Assembly (NCBI GenBank): GCA_963677885.1
Contig: OY782500.1
Coordinates: 1,488,001 to 1,552,000, forward strand
Length of the DNA: 64,000 nucleotides
Direction: 5' to 3'
DNA from: UBA1351 sp963677885
GTDB lineage: Bacteria; Bacillota; Clostridia; Lachnospirales; Vallitaleaceae
Numbering within the stretch: position 1 is the first letter of the stretch; the number at the start of each line of letters is the position of its first letter. The position numbers were made by a program, and so were the translations under genes. Under the pieces are notes generated by a model. It searched no databases, was not told the DNA's origin, and was given only the letters and a program-made list of their open reading frames with translations. Shown one piece after another: positions 8,129 through 15,958 of this stretch.

Positions 8129-8155
8129 AACATATAAGATTTTGGAGGAAATAAT

Positions 8156-8758
8156 ATGACTTTTAAATTACCAGAATTAACATACACATATGACGCCTTA
8201 GAGCCTCACATAGATGGTCGCACCATGGAAATTCATCATTCCAAGCACCACGCCGGCTATACAGCAAACTTAAATGCTGCACTTAAAGGCAGCGGGCTCG
8301 ATCTTTCCATTGAAGAAATATTGGCAGACTTGAACCAGGTACCGGATGAAAAAAGAAATGCCGTCAGAAACAATGGTGGTGGCTATTATAACCACAAACT
8401 TTTCTGGACCTTCCTATCACCTGATGGTGGTGGTCAGCCGGAAGGTCAGCTGGCTGAGGCAATTGATAAAACCTTTGGAAGTTTTGACGCCTTCAAAGAA
8501 AGCTTTGATCAGGCAGCTAAAACCCGTTTCGGATCTGGTTGGGCCTGGCTGGTGATCAAAGAGGGAATTCTATCCGTTGAGTCCACTCCTAATCAAGATT
8601 CCCCTATAAGTGAAGGAAAGCAGGTTCTCCTTGGTTTGGATGTTTGGGAACACGCTTATTACTTAAACTATCAGAACCGCCGCCCTGACTATGTTGCCGC
8701 TTTCTGGAATGTCGTTAACTGGGAGGAAGTTTCCAGACGATATAACCAGTTTTCATAA
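8156..8758 (+). CDS. sodA: Superoxide dismutase, Mn type
   Basis: This enzyme dismutes superoxide to hydrogen peroxide and oxygen in the cytosol. It is 200 residues, full length for the Fe/Mn family. The metal ligands are all present: H27 in EIHHSKHH, H80 in YYNHKLFW, D162 and H166 in LDVWEHAYYL. The second-sphere glutamine is in TPNQDSP, the position typical of Mn enzymes, and GGGYYNH is also Mn-like. RBS is TTGGAGGA. A Fur-like operator precedes it and a strong terminator follows, so it is monocistronic. Its presence means exposure to oxygen despite an otherwise anaerobic gene set. Confidence 0.96.
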   Translation: MTFKLPELTYTYDALEPHIDGRTMEIHHSKHHAGYTANLNAALKGSGLDLSIEEILADLNQVPDEKRNAVRNNGGGYYNHKLFWTFLSPDGGGQPEGQLAEAIDKTFGSFDAFKESFDQAAKTRFGSGWAWLVIKEGILSVESTPNQDSPISEGKQVLLGLDVWEHAYYLNYQNRRPDYVAAFWNVVNWEEVSRRYNQFS

Positions 8759-8790
8759 AGCACCTTGCTATATCGCAAACTCATTTTATA

Positions 8791-8835
8791 GAGCTGTTCA
8801 CCTCTTCAAATCAAGAGTGGACAGCTCTTTTTTTC
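8791..8835 (+). terminator. Intrinsic terminator after sodA
   Basis: GAGCTGT pairs with ACAGCTC, with inner pairs CTCTT/AAGAG, followed by TTTTTTT. Confidence 0.92.
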
Positions 8836-8912
8836 TCAAAATATCATAATAACAAATTCATCAAAAAAGATGTTATAATATCAACAAGATATTTTGAGGG
8901 AGGATTTTAAGC

Positions 8913-9803
8913 ATGCACAAGGATAAGATTGGTTTTATATATGCAGCATTGGCATATTTCATATGGGGTAGCCTTACGATTTATTGGAAGCAGCTTCAGA
9001 TTCTCAATTCCATCGAGCTTCTAACGGTGAGAGTGCTCTTTTCTGTTATCACCTTGCTTTTAATTATTCATAGCGGTAGAGAAAACCACTATTTTTCCTA
9101 TTTTCGCAATAAAAAAACAAGGAGGTCACTTTTTCTTACCGCCTTGCTTATTGGTACCAATTGGGGTGTTTTTGTTTACGCAGTTAATTCCGGTCATGTT
9201 TTACAAACATCTTTAGGCTATTATATCGGTCCATTAATCAGTGTTTTTCTTGGAGTCATTATTCTAAAAGAGAAGTTAAGTCTCAATCAATATGGGGCAA
9301 TACTTTTAGCTGCAACAGGAATTATCTATCTGGTCTTTTCCTATGGAACTTTTCCCTGGATTGCCATCCTTGTAGGTGGTTCTTTTAGTCTCTATGGTTT
9401 ATTCAAGAAAATCTATCATCTTGACTCCCTCAACAGCCTATTAGTAGAAACCATTCTATTACTTCCCATTATGCTTGTCCTGACTTTCCTTTATGACAGT
9501 CAAAAGGGGAGTCAAATAGGGTCTACCAGCCCTATTCACTGGGTCTTCATCATCCTTGCCGGAATAGTCACCATAACTCCCCTGATAATTTTTGCAGAAG
9601 GGGCTAAAAGAATTCCCCTTAACGCCATAGGTTTTCTACAATATATTACACCAACGATGTTCCTATTATCCGGTGTTCTTCTCTACGGTGAGCCTTTCAC
9701 CAGTCATCACCTCATAAGTTTTGGCCTTATCTGGACCGGTATTGGACTTAACTTTATCAGGTTTTCAAAAACCAGAGAGCCTTCATCTGATCAGCCTTCA
9801 TAA
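8913..9803 (+). CDS. rarD: EamA-family permease RarD
   Basis: A 296-residue inner-membrane protein with ten hydrophobic helices, the drug/metabolite transporter fold. The segments LIGTNWGVFVYAVNSGHVLQ and SLGYYIGPLISVFLG are the RarD signature, and AEGAKRIPLNAIGFLQYI in the second half agrees. RarD was named for chloramphenicol sensitivity; its true substrate is unknown. RBS is GGGAGG nine bases before ATG. The last 13 bases overlap the end of the convergent SLH-peptidase gene. Confidence 0.92.
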   Translation: MHKDKIGFIYAALAYFIWGSLTIYWKQLQILNSIELLTVRVLFSVITLLLIIHSGRENHYFSYFRNKKTRRSLFLTALLIGTNWGVFVYAVNSGHVLQTSLGYYIGPLISVFLGVIILKEKLSLNQYGAILLAATGIIYLVFSYGTFPWIAILVGGSFSLYGLFKKIYHLDSLNSLLVETILLLPIMLVLTFLYDSQKGSQIGSTSPIHWVFIILAGIVTITPLIIFAEGAKRIPLNAIGFLQYITPTMFLLSGVLLYGEPFTSHHLISFGLIWTGIGLNFIRFSKTREPSSDQPS

Positions 9804-11683
9804 TCCCAGTGCCACTCTTCCCAGTAGCTGCCATCGCTGTATTTAAGAGGATGAAAACCATAGTCAAGCATCAAGGTTTCAAAAGCTTTTAACTTCCCTG
9901 GGTCATATGCAATCAAACCCCTAACATAAGCCGTGATATTAAGATCCAGGGCCAGCCCCCAACCATGATTACTGGTTCCAGGGTAAGCAGCCCGTGACCT
10001 TCCATATTTATTAAAGAGAGTCACTTGCTGGTCATAGGTACGATAACCCGATTCAGGATAGGTCAGATAAAAATAATTATCAACAGCTCCCAGACTAGTG
10101 TAATTGCCCTCATGAACAAGCATAGCCCAGGCTATAGCCGTTGATGTTTCCCCATATCCTACCTGGTCATAACGAACCGGCAGTTTAACCAAATTTATTT
10201 GATGATCACCCAACCGACCGTTTAGGGTCGGGTCTTTTTCTATACTTGGACTTGGAGGCTCCCATTTGCTAATATAAAGCCTCTTGATGGTGTCATAATC
10301 AACACCATACATATGGGCCGCTTCCAGTATATCTATTGTAGTTTCTGAAATTTCCCCATCGATTGGAGTTCCATAATAGGTCCCCATAAAAGCCTGAAAA
10401 ACAATAAGGTCGCTGGCCGTATCCAGATCATAAAGGCTGTTGACCGGAGTATCAAAGCCTATCTTTGATAAAAGGTAATCTACTTTACCGGCTAATGATA
10501 AAGTGGAATAATCACCATCCACTTCCATACTCTTGTCACTGCTTTCCATACCAATATAATAAAATCGATTCTCAACTGTTGACCAGGCTCGTCCCTTTTC
10601 GTCATAAAAAACATAACCTTTACCCTCAAGTCTTACCGGCTCAACGAAATTCATGGGTCTTAAGTCAAGACTTAGGCTGTCACGCTCTGGAACCAATCCA
10701 GAAAAGACCTTATACATCCAGTATAAGTCTTCAGATGTATCTATCTCTTCCTTATCCGGTTCATCTTCTTCAATAATTTCTTCCAAATCATCCATGTCAA
10801 CCCATGAATAATTGGATGTCATAGCCCAAGCACTTCCGTTACTGTCCTTATACTTTCTAAAAACACTGATGATCTGACCTTTTTTTAGCCTAAAGAGAGG
10901 TTCTCCGTATTTGCCGTAATCTCCCTGAACCATAGTATTGTCATGTGAAACCCTGTAATTCACAGGCATCTCCATGCTAAACAGCAGAACATATTTCATA
11001 TTATTGACCGTCTTCTGCTTCATGACCTTAGCCAACATCACAAGAGCCTCTTCCTTGGAAACAGTCTTGATAGGCTCAAACCGATTATCTCCAACACCAT
11101 CAAGATATCCCATGGTTCTGGATTTATAAACAGATGGTTTTGCCCAATCACTGATTACCTGATCATCACTAAAAAACTCATATCCTTGATTGTCTTCCAA
11201 AGACTCCTCTTCCAAAAGATCCATCACACGTATCAGAAAAGTAGCCATCTCCTGCCTTGTCAATGTATCTTCTGGCATAAAGAGAAGCTGGCCCTCATCA
11301 TTGCTTCCTTTTCCGGTGGTAATACCTAAAGCCGTAGCTTTTAAGACGATTTCTGAGTTGTTATCCCCATAGGGTTCAAGGTTTTCGTATACGACATCAG
11401 ACGCTGTAACAAATTCATAATAATCGACTAGACCATTAACGAAGTCCAATCGGTTTATTGGTTCTCTATACCTCTCATATAGGGAAGGTGTTAGCCAATT
11501 CATTTTTTTAAGCAGGGATATGGAATCGATTGCCCAGCCAGATGGCTGGCCTTCTTCCCATGTTACATCTAAGTTTTCGTGCGAAGTCGCTAAAATCGGC
11601 TGGAAAGACCAGCCGATGATAAAAAGGGTCACAAAAAACCCTATAATTCTTTTTATTTTGCCATGCTTCATCGCTCTGTTCAT
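9791..11683 (-). CDS. S-layer-anchored D-Ala-D-Ala carboxypeptidase (M15B, VanY-like)
   Basis: A 630-residue exported protein. Residues about 10-32 form a signal peptide (basic MKHGKIKR, hydrophobic core, cut near ILATS). Residues about 45-225 hold SLH repeats that tether the protein to secondary wall polymer (LTRQEMATFLIRVMDLL, VSKEEALVMLAKVM). A middle region contains a peptidoglycan-binding-like stretch (TPVNSLYDLDTASDLIVFQAFMG, residues about 410-450). The C-terminal domain is a zinc M15 peptidase with SGYRTYDQQVTLF, SNHGWGLALDLN (His and Asp ligands) and WHWDYEG (third His). It would trim stem peptides at the cell surface. The start is 10 bases after the stop of the diguanylate cyclase gene, with a poor RBS, so coupling is likely. 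Confidence 0.9.
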   Translation of the reverse strand: MNRAMKHGKIKRIIGFFVTLFIIGWSFQPILATSHENLDVTWEEGQPSGWAIDSISLLKKMNWLTPSLYERYREPINRLDFVNGLVDYYEFVTASDVVYENLEPYGDNNSEIVLKATALGITTGKGSNDEGQLLFMPEDTLTRQEMATFLIRVMDLLEEESLEDNQGYEFFSDDQVISDWAKPSVYKSRTMGYLDGVGDNRFEPIKTVSKEEALVMLAKVMKQKTVNNMKYVLLFSMEMPVNYRVSHDNTMVQGDYGKYGEPLFRLKKGQIISVFRKYKDSNGSAWAMTSNYSWVDMDDLEEIIEEDEPDKEEIDTSEDLYWMYKVFSGLVPERDSLSLDLRPMNFVEPVRLEGKGYVFYDEKGRAWSTVENRFYYIGMESSDKSMEVDGDYSTLSLAGKVDYLLSKIGFDTPVNSLYDLDTASDLIVFQAFMGTYYGTPIDGEISETTIDILEAAHMYGVDYDTIKRLYISKWEPPSPSIEKDPTLNGRLGDHQINLVKLPVRYDQVGYGETSTAIAWAMLVHEGNYTSLGAVDNYFYLTYPESGYRTYDQQVTLFNKYGRSRAAYPGTSNHGWGLALDLNITAYVRGLIAYDPGKLKAFETLMLDYGFHPLKYSDGSYWEEWHWDYEG

Positions 11684-11693
11684 AAAGTATATG

Positions 11694-12734
11694 TCATTGC
11701 CCTTTCTGATCTTTTTTCATTTGGTACAAATGCTTATCTGCAATATGGTATAGGGTTTCCAGATTCTTATTCAAAGAATCTTCAATACCAAAAGCTACGG
11801 ATAATTCAACGTCTGTATATTTATTGGCTAGATCCCTAAAATGGTCATCCATACGGCCCACAAGACTTCTGGCCGTATCAGCATCGGTATCCGGCATAAT
11901 AAGGACAAACTCATCACCACCGGTCCGACAGGCAATATCATAACTTCTTACATTGTTCTTAATAATATCTGCTATGGTTTTCAGAACCTTATCGCCTTCC
12001 GGATGGCCATAATTGTCATTGATTTTCTTGAAGTTATTGACATCAAAGATAACCATGGAAAAGACATAGCCATTTCTTGTTGAACGGTTATATTCAGCCT
12101 GAATAAAATCAGTAAAGAACCGTCTGTTATAAAGGCCTGTCAAACCATCTGTTATACTGATTTCATAGAGTTGATTGCTATGATCATTGACTCTTTTGTA
12201 TACGTAATGGATAGTTCCTACTATTGCTACAGCTACTACGGTAAAGTTAATGGACAAGTCAAAAATTCTATATGCAGGATCTGTATAAACATAATAGTGT
12301 TCAGGAATCCAGAGTTCTGTTTGAAATAAAATCAAGGCCTCAAATATTATGGCCAGAGAAAACAAATACTCCAAGTGGTGAATAGCAGAAAAAGACAGCA
12401 TAAATATTGACAGTAGTATCAAATACACCATGGCACTTTCAGTTCCTGGAGAAGTCCAATAGCCAAAGGGAACATAAACAAAAGTGATAAAGGCCTGGAA
12501 AGAAACTCTTGCCAAAGTATAGCGATGGTAAACTTTTGACGTTAGATACCAGAAAATACAGAGAAGGGTAATAATCAGTCCTGTCAGAACATTCACCAGA
12601 GGCCTGCGATTAATGGCATTAACGATCATAAAAACAAGTCCCAGCACCCCAATAAACGTTATATACCAATTAAAAAGTGTATAACGGATGTCTTTTTCAA
12701 TCTGCATCTTTTCAGCTGTATGAAGTAAACTCAT
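11694..12734 (-). CDS. Membrane diguanylate cyclase (GGDEF)
   Basis: A 346-residue protein. Residues 20-185 carry about six membrane helices with no recognisable ligand domain. Residues about 190-346 form a GGDEF domain with DGLTGLYNRRFF and the intact signature GGDEF. An inhibitory I-site RSYD lies five residues before the signature, so it should make cyclic di-GMP and be product-inhibited. A TATAAT box lies about 35 bases upstream of the start, and RBS is AAGGAG. It is followed closely by the SLH-peptidase gene. Confidence 0.93.
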   Translation of the reverse strand: MSLLHTAEKMQIEKDIRYTLFNWYITFIGVLGLVFMIVNAINRRPLVNVLTGLIITLLCIFWYLTSKVYHRYTLARVSFQAFITFVYVPFGYWTSPGTESAMVYLILLSIFMLSFSAIHHLEYLFSLAIIFEALILFQTELWIPEHYYVYTDPAYRIFDLSINFTVVAVAIVGTIHYVYKRVNDHSNQLYEISITDGLTGLYNRRFFTDFIQAEYNRSTRNGYVFSMVIFDVNNFKKINDNYGHPEGDKVLKTIADIIKNNVRSYDIACRTGGDEFVLIMPDTDADTARSLVGRMDDHFRDLANKYTDVELSVAFGIEDSLNKNLETLYHIADKHLYQMKKDQKGQ

Positions 12735-12794
12735 AGGATACTCCTTTTCCTCTTCATAACCAAGTCAATTATACCATATATTTACAGCAAAAAA

Positions 12795-14249
12795 CTATCC
12801 ATCTATTTTTAGCTGTAAACTGCCTGAATTGGTAAGTTCATTAATCCGTTCTATATAGGCCTCCATATCAAACTTTCTTCTTAATCCCTTGTCATTCATA
12901 TACCTTAACTTGCCAAAGATTTCCCTTTCCTTCCAGCCATGGTCATGCAAGCCAAAGCACCAGGCAACTCCTACATAGGAATTGGCATCTCGTCCGTCTA
13001 TAAAATACTTATTGTTTAAATAGATGGCCCATTGATATGCAATCTCATGGCTTGGACTCCACTCGATAATTTTCTTGCACCAATACATCCGCATATAATT
13101 ATGCATATAGCCGGTTTCAACCATTTCTTTCATAGAGACATTCCAATACGGATCATGAGTATCGTAGGCCTCCAGTATTTCAAGAGAATAAACAATAGGC
13201 CGATAGTCAAGTTCATGTACCTTCATAGAGTCATATGCCCATGGATAGGTCATTGTTTCAAACCGGTCATAGCCTTTTCGATAGTAACAGTAATTAAAAG
13301 CCAGTTCCCGTCTGACTACCAACTGTTCTATGTAGCCGTCAAGAGCCTTTTGCGACACCGGATTGACACTGGCATAATCCATGATCCGTATATAAATTTC
13401 TAAGGAAGAAATCTGTCCGAAATGCAAATACAAACTCATCTTGGAGGTATAGTCCTTGGCTGGTGTGTTACTATCATCGTAGTGATACAAACCTTCCTCC
13501 ATAAAGGCCTCAAGACATATAATTGCCTGACTGTATCCCCCCTTGTATACAGGACTGTATCCAATTTCCTTACTGACAGGACTAGCCTCTAAATAGTCTT
13601 TCCAATTAAAAGACTCTTCTCCTTTAAAAAGAGGGTATTGTTTTTTTAGATAATTTTCTTCTTCCTTGATCCAGGATTTTCTTAGTATCTTGCTTTCTAT
13701 AGGTCTTGCATAATCATTAAGCTTCTTCATAATCTTAGGCCTAATCGTCCTTGCAGCATATTCCTCTTTATCAGAAGCTGTTTCAATAGGAACAATCAGG
13801 TCTGACTCCACTTCATATATTCCACTTACTCCTGCATCTTTTGTCTTATTGATCACGTCTTTACGCCAAATCCTTTGTATGCCCATATATCCCTTGTCCA
13901 TAACAAGGACTTCAGTGTCTGCCAACAAGGGAATAATGCCTATTTCCGGTGAAGCGTCTGCTATGACCCAGCCTATTCCTTTATCATCAAGGTCCTTAAC
14001 AACTTCACTTAGGCCTTCCATCATGAATCCATAGTGTCTTAGGTTGGCCTCGGGATAATTAGTCGTAAGGCCAAAATAAACGACAAGAAAAAGATCTAAT
14101 CGATTAGCCACTTCAATGGCATATTCCAAAGCATGATTGTAATGGGTTCTCTGGGATTGCTGCATCCAGTAGACACAAAACTTCCTATCTGTCCTTGCCT
14201 TATCTTTAGCACTTTGATATATCATGACTCTATTTTTAAACATATACAA
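12795..14249 (-). CDS. phrB: Class II CPD photolyase
   Basis: Light-driven repair of cyclobutane pyrimidine dimers using FAD. The protein is 484 residues, full length for class II. The class II C-terminal signature is present: YMHNYMRMYWCKKI, then LNNKYFIDGRDANSY and GVAWCFGLHDHGW. The N-terminal antenna-type Rossmann domain begins at FCVYWMQQSQR. RBS is GAGGAG seven bases before ATG. It shares an upstream region with the divergent DUF4386 gene, which contains an 18-bp palindrome. A photolyase implies that the organism meets sunlight or surface conditions. Confidence 0.94.
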   Translation of the reverse strand: MYMFKNRVMIYQSAKDKARTDRKFCVYWMQQSQRTHYNHALEYAIEVANRLDLFLVVYFGLTTNYPEANLRHYGFMMEGLSEVVKDLDDKGIGWVIADASPEIGIIPLLADTEVLVMDKGYMGIQRIWRKDVINKTKDAGVSGIYEVESDLIVPIETASDKEEYAARTIRPKIMKKLNDYARPIESKILRKSWIKEEENYLKKQYPLFKGEESFNWKDYLEASPVSKEIGYSPVYKGGYSQAIICLEAFMEEGLYHYDDSNTPAKDYTSKMSLYLHFGQISSLEIYIRIMDYASVNPVSQKALDGYIEQLVVRRELAFNYCYYRKGYDRFETMTYPWAYDSMKVHELDYRPIVYSLEILEAYDTHDPYWNVSMKEMVETGYMHNYMRMYWCKKIIEWSPSHEIAYQWAIYLNNKYFIDGRDANSYVGVAWCFGLHDHGWKEREIFGKLRYMNDKGLRRKFDMEAYIERINELTNSGSLQLKIDG

Positions 14250-14354
14250 CTCCTCGTCTATATAGGCTTTTCTTTATTAACATATTCTATAACCATCTTA
14301 TCATTCAATGACCTATTCTTCCAATACAAGAAAAAATTTCCATAAATCTGAGTC

Positions 14355-14372
14355 CATTGACTTAAGTCAATG
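14355..14372. promoter_or_regulatory. 18-bp palindrome, FNR/CRP-type operator
   Basis: CATTGACTTAAGTCAATG is a perfect palindrome. Its core TTGAC-N4-GTCAA has the geometry of FNR-family sites (TTGAT-N4-ATCAA). A Crp/Fnr-family regulator is encoded 0.7 kb away, convergent with the gene downstream of this site. TTGACT in the palindrome could also be a -35 for the DUF4386 gene, with TAAATC 18 bases later, so binding would overlap the promoter. Confidence 0.6.
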
Positions 14373-14463
14373 CATGCTCATAAATCTTCTGGCACAATAG
14401 TCTCAAGACACAAGATAACTCATCCTAAACGAAACAACAAGTATTGAATTTGGAGGTAATACT

Positions 14464-15132
14464 ATGAAATCAACAAAAATAAATGAAACAAGGAAATATG
14501 CACTAATCGCCGGTATCTCACTGGTTGTGATGGCTCTTCTGGCGGGTTATTCTTTCGGTTTCGTCATGTCTTCCATATACGTGGAAAATGATCCCATTAC
14601 AACAGCAGCCAATATTGAGTCCTCCAGCCTTCTCTATTTATCAGGTAACCTGGGCTGGGTTCTAATCCTCATTACCGATATTCTGGTAGCTATAGGATTT
14701 TATATGGTCCTTAAAAAAATCAACAAAAAAATGGCTCTACTTTCAGGTGGTTTCAGACTCTTATATTCTGCCATTTTCGCCATAGGTATTGCCAATCTTT
14801 TCTGGAACAACATTGAAATTTTTATGAAATTCTGGTCATTTGGACTGTTTGTCATTGGTTTTCACCTGATCTTCACCGGAATAGGTACTCTCTATACAAA
14901 ACAAATCCCTTTACTTATTGGATTATTATTAATCGTTGCAGGTTTTGGTTACAGTCTGATTCACGGTATTTATAACTTCTTACCTGCTTACACCCAACTG
15001 GGGCATACCATTGAATCCCTTATGTCCATACCTATGACAATCGGTGAATTGTCCTTTGGTATATGGCTCATCGTCAAAGGTGGCAAAACTAATCCACAAG
15101 TTTCAAGTGACCAGCTTCCAAACGCCGTTTAA
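14464..15132 (+). CDS. DUF4386 membrane protein
   Basis: A 222-residue integral membrane protein with six hydrophobic helices. The order of features matches the DUF4386 family: an N-terminal ARKYA-like stretch (ETRKYALIAGISL), LSGNLGWVLILITDILVAIGFYM and a conserved FRLLYSAIF segment. Function is unknown for the family. RBS is TTGGAGGT. The 3' end overlaps the convergent Crp/Fnr regulator gene by 44 bases, and an FNR-type palindrome lies upstream, so regulation by that neighbour is a reasonable inference. Confidence 0.88.
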   Translation: MKSTKINETRKYALIAGISLVVMALLAGYSFGFVMSSIYVENDPITTAANIESSSLLYLSGNLGWVLILITDILVAIGFYMVLKKINKKMALLSGGFRLLYSAIFAIGIANLFWNNIEIFMKFWSFGLFVIGFHLIFTGIGTLYTKQIPLLIGLLLIVAGFGYSLIHGIYNFLPAYTQLGHTIESLMSIPMTIGELSFGIWLIVKGGKTNPQVSSDQLPNAV

Positions 15133-15694
15133 TCCGGCTTAAGGATTCCGGTTTTATACCAAGATAAGAAGCCAATTGATGCTGGGGGACACGGTCAAGA
15201 AGCTCCGGACGACTGTCCATAACATGCTTGACCCTTTCCTCTGGTGTTTTTCTAATATAAGATGCCAAATCTTCCTGGATCTTATCGGTATTTTCCTGAA
15301 CCATTAGCCTGGTCATTTCCTTATACTCCGGATGTTTTTCAAAATCAGCTTCCTGCATATTCAGATCACCAACAATAGTAATGGTAGACTCTAGACAGAC
15401 AAAGGAATAGGGCGACTCATCTCTTCGATAAATATCATAAAAGACTACGATGTTCTGCTGTTCGGAATAAAAGCCATAGGTCGTTTCATTGCCGTCTTCA
15501 TCCACTGCATATTTTCTCACAATGCCTTGTAAAACAAAATAACATTTGGTCGGAACTTCTCCTTGTTCTATAAGAACACTGCCCTTTTCGAAGGTCTTAT
15601 ATGGCAATTCACTGGCTAACTCATAAAGTTTATCTTCAGGTAAGTCAGTAAAGCCCCGCATATAATCAACTAAGATATCCATGACTTCTTTCAT
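15089..15694 (-). CDS. Crp/Fnr-family transcriptional regulator
   Basis: A 201-residue regulator. Residues about 15-115 form the cyclic-nucleotide-binding beta roll (FEKGSVLIEQGEVPTKCYFVLQG), and residues about 145-195 a winged helix with recognition region QLASYLGIKPESLSRIKRR. There is no N-terminal cysteine cluster, so it is not an FNR-type oxygen sensor. The ligand pocket is not the cAMP type. I start it at the ATG at 15694, preceded by GGTGA; the frame is open to 15730. The convergent neighbour and the TTGAC-N4-GTCAA palindrome suggest a local target. Confidence 0.9.
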   Translation of the reverse strand: MKEVMDILVDYMRGFTDLPEDKLYELASELPYKTFEKGSVLIEQGEVPTKCYFVLQGIVRKYAVDEDGNETTYGFYSEQQNIVVFYDIYRRDESPYSFVCLESTITIVGDLNMQEADFEKHPEYKEMTRLMVQENTDKIQEDLASYIRKTPEERVKHVMDSRPELLDRVPQHQLASYLGIKPESLSRIKRRLEAGHLKLVD

Positions 15695-15836
15695 ATATAT
15701 CACCGGTATAGAAGCACTCTTAAGACACAAAAATCCTTCTATATTTTTCCTTTCTCACCGTTTATACTTCATCATTATAGATTATCATATCATAGGGGAG
15801 GCCAAAGTCCAATCAGTCATTGCACCGATAGTCCTC

Positions 15837-15865
15837 AAAACTTGACCTTTATGATGACAAGTTTT
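15837..15865. promoter_or_regulatory. Inverted repeat between regulator and chemoreceptor
   Basis: AAAACTTG and CAAGTTTT form perfect 8-bp arms 13 bases apart in the region between two divergent genes. It could be an operator or a hairpin. No T-tract follows, so it is not a terminator. Confidence 0.4.
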
Positions 15866-15958
15866 CACTTCTTTACTATGTCAAAGTGGATTTTAGTGAT
15901 ATAATCAATATAAGTGAAGTGAATTATGTGAGGGGAACGTGCCTTAAGGAGGTCCTAT

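Larger units (their letters stand above)
7744..8155. other. Divergent intergenic region before sodA
   Basis: This is 412 bases between the EAL-HDOD gene and sodA. It holds two hairpins on the plus strand (TTGTAAGA/TCTTACAA at 7941-7966 and GCACCTGG/CCAGGTGC at 7996-8015) and a Fur-like box at 8110-8128. A TATAAT at 7931 could drive a short transcript ending at the second hairpin. I see no open frame with an RBS. Confidence 0.6.
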
